From: Sulfurimonadaceae bacterium
Lineage (GTDB): Bacteria; Campylobacterota; Campylobacteria; Campylobacterales; Sulfurimonadaceae
Reading direction: 5' to 3'
DNA: 6,915 nucleotides
Assembly: GCA_030610325.1 (NCBI GenBank)
Contig: JAUWRZ010000112.1
Span: 1 to 6,915 of the forward strand
The notes under the pieces are model-generated. The model was not told where the DNA came from. It was given only the letters and a program-made list of their open reading frames with translations, and did not search any database. The position numbers were made by a program, and so were the translations under genes. Every line of letters starts with the position of its first letter. Position 1 is the first letter of the stretch. Below are positions 5,578-6,915 of this stretch, in pieces.

Positions 5578-6915
5578 CCAGACGTTTTGGTAGAAAAGAT
5601 GCGCTCCGCTCTCTGAGCAGACCGGCACTTTTTTATCTGGCTCTCTCGGGAATACTTTTGTATCTCTCTCAGCCGTACCTTCACTATGTGAGCAGTGAGG
5701 CGATCATCAGTATCGCAGTGATCGGCGCATGGCGTTACTCCTTGATGCTCATCAACTATCTCAGAGCATTCTGGTATGCCTTTCGTGTCTATCCCAAATA
5801 TAAACAGCGGATAGAGGCCCTGCCGATAGAGGAACGTTACCCTGATCACGTCTATTTTATCATCCCCTCTTATAAAGAGGATGCCTGGGTCTCTACTGAA
5901 GTATTTCAGTCCCTTCTTGCCGATATCAACACGTTGCCTTGTCGTGCGACGCTGATCGTCTCCACCGGAAGTGACGAGGATGACGGCATCATCCGTAACA
6001 TCTACGATGCTCACCCCAATAAAGTCAATACAAAGCTGATCTTTCAAAGACAAGATAGTGGGAAACGTATTGCTATGGGACATGCACTGAGAGTGCTTTC
6101 AAGGATAGAGAATGGGTATGAAGAGGAGAGTATCACGGTCTTTATGGATGGTGATACTTATCTGCCTTTGGGGACATTGAAAAAGAGTCTTCCTTTCTTT
6201 GCGATCGAACAAGGTGTCGGTGCTGTCACTACTGATGAGGTGGCCTATATCAACTCCGAGTCACGCTGGTATAAAGATTGGTTTGAGTTGAAGTTCGCGC
6301 AACGTCACATCCTGTTTCAGTCACAATCGCTTTCGAAAAGAGTGCTTACTCTGACAGGGCGTTTTTCTATCTTCAGAACGAGTGCTGTCATCACAGAGGA
6401 GTTCATCTCTATGATCGAGCATGATATCATCGTCGACCCCTCTTATGGCAAGTTCAGGTTTCTGATGGGTGATGATAAGAGCTCTTGGTATAACCTGATG
6501 AAAAATGGCTGGGAGATGCTCTATCTGCCTGATGTCCTTGTCTACTCTTTAGAGAGTCGTGACGGGGATTTTTTGGATGTCAGCCAGTCCCTTCCTTACC
6601 GCTGGTATGGCAATACCCTGCGAAACAATAAAAGGGCACGTGCCTTAAAAAAGCAGCCGCTTTTCATACGCTACCTCTTTTGGGACCAACTCGCGCTGAT
6701 GTGGACCTCTCTGGTAGGGGTCATCGCGGCACTGCTGTTGACGCTGTTCGTCAATGTCATCTACCTTCCACTCTATATCTCCTGGATAATGTTTGTGCGG
6801 GTCTTACAGATGACTATCTTCGCCTACTCTGGTCACAGGGTCTCTTTTCGGACCATACCGCTGATGCTTTACAGTCAGTGGGTCGGCTCGTATATCAAGA
6901 TAAAAGCCTTTTTTC
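5574..6915 (+). CDS. alg8: Alg8-like family 2 glycosyltransferase, exopolysaccharide synthase catalytic subunit (3' end outside window)
   Basis: Alg8 polymerises GDP-mannuronate into polymannuronate at the inner membrane. The 447 visible residues follow Alg8 motif by motif: two N-terminal membrane helices (about 18-37 and 43-70, with WRYS at 53-56), nucleotide-binding loop with SDEDD (133-137), GKR (163-165), metal-binding DGD (192-194), FAQRHI (241-246), LTGRFSIFR (260-268), GDDKSSW (299-305, supplying the catalytic base aspartate), RWYGN (343-347, in the place of the QxxRW acceptor motif), then C-terminal membrane helices with SGHR at 419-422. Pseudomonas Alg8 is about 494 residues, so some 45 residues are probably cut off. 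The start ATG overlaps the previous stop as ATGA, so translation is likely coupled; only a weak AAGAG lies upstream (5558-5562). All catalytic motifs are intact. Family membership is very likely, but donor sugar is inferred: related GT2 synthases use other sugars and no GDP-mannose dehydrogenase gene is in view. Confidence 0.9.
   Translation, partial: MTRRFGRKDALRSLSRPALFYLALSGILLYLSQPYLHYVSSEAIISIAVIGAWRYSLMLINYLRAFWYAFRVYPKYKQRIEALPIEERYPDHVYFIIPSYKEDAWVSTEVFQSLLADINTLPCRATLIVSTGSDEDDGIIRNIYDAHPNKVNTKLIFQRQDSGKRIAMGHALRVLSRIENGYEEESITVFMDGDTYLPLGTLKKSLPFFAIEQGVGAVTTDEVAYINSESRWYKDWFELKFAQRHILFQSQSLSKRVLTLTGRFSIFRTSAVITEEFISMIEHDIIVDPSYGKFRFLMGDDKSSWYNLMKNGWEMLYLPDVLVYSLESRDGDFLDVSQSLPYRWYGNTLRNNKRARALKKQPLFIRYLFWDQLALMWTSLVGVIAALLLTLFVNVIYLPLYISWIMFVRVLQMTIFAYSGHRVSFRTIPLMLYSQWVGSYIKIKAFF

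Noticed and set aside
5556..6083. 175-codon minus-strand open frame opposite the Alg8-like gene
   Set aside because: The plus strand here carries conserved glycosyltransferase motifs, so the antisense frame is a by-product of codon bias.

Overview
The window holds two divergent transcription units separated by an AT-rich intergenic stretch of about 525 bases. On the minus strand (8-1975) is a complete gene for a single-chain, adenosylcobalamin-dependent (class II) ribonucleoside-triphosphate reductase, NrdJ/RTPR type. On the plus strand (2500 to the window edge) are three tightly packed genes that look like the core of a cyclic-di-GMP-controlled exopolysaccharide synthase and secretion machine: a TolC-like exported protein with an N-terminal SPOR-like domain, a PilZ-TM-HlyD protein related to Alg44, and an Alg8-type family 2 glycosyltransferase that runs off the right edge.

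Layout. 8-1975 (-): nrdJ with a GTG start and a good Shine-Dalgarno. 1976-2499: no convincing gene; it holds a candidate nrdJ promoter, a strong isolated hairpin (2123-2158), a near-consensus sigma-70 promoter facing the polysaccharide genes (2328-2357), two short palindromes just downstream of it, and a second possible -10 box close to the first gene. 2500-4008 (+): SPOR-like/TolC-like protein. 4018-5577 (+): PilZ plus membrane-fusion-like protein. 5574-6915 (+, incomplete): Alg8-like synthase, overlapping the previous gene by 4 bases (ATGA).

How the polysaccharide genes fit together (inference from families). The Alg8-like enzyme would polymerise a sugar nucleotide at the inner membrane and pass the chain across. 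The Alg44-like partner carries intact c-di-GMP-binding residues on its cytoplasmic PilZ domain and would gate the synthase. Its periplasmic part is not the short Alg44 form: it carries a coiled-coil hairpin of about 150 residues, as in HlyD/EmrA adaptors, and the gene before it encodes a TolC-like protein. The locus therefore looks like an alginate-type synthase coupled to a tripartite-efflux-style exit, in place of the AlgK/AlgE route of Pseudomonas. No precursor, epimerase or acetylation genes are in view, so the polymer cannot be named.

Organism. The moderate base composition of the genes with a much more AT-rich intergenic region, the TATAAT-dominated promoters, and the cysteine-bearing SPOR-like domain are compatible with a free-living Campylobacterota member (Sulfurovum/Sulfurimonas/Sulfuricurvum-like). 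This is an impression from sequence style, not a proven assignment. No tRNA, rRNA, CRISPR array, insertion sequence or phage gene was seen.
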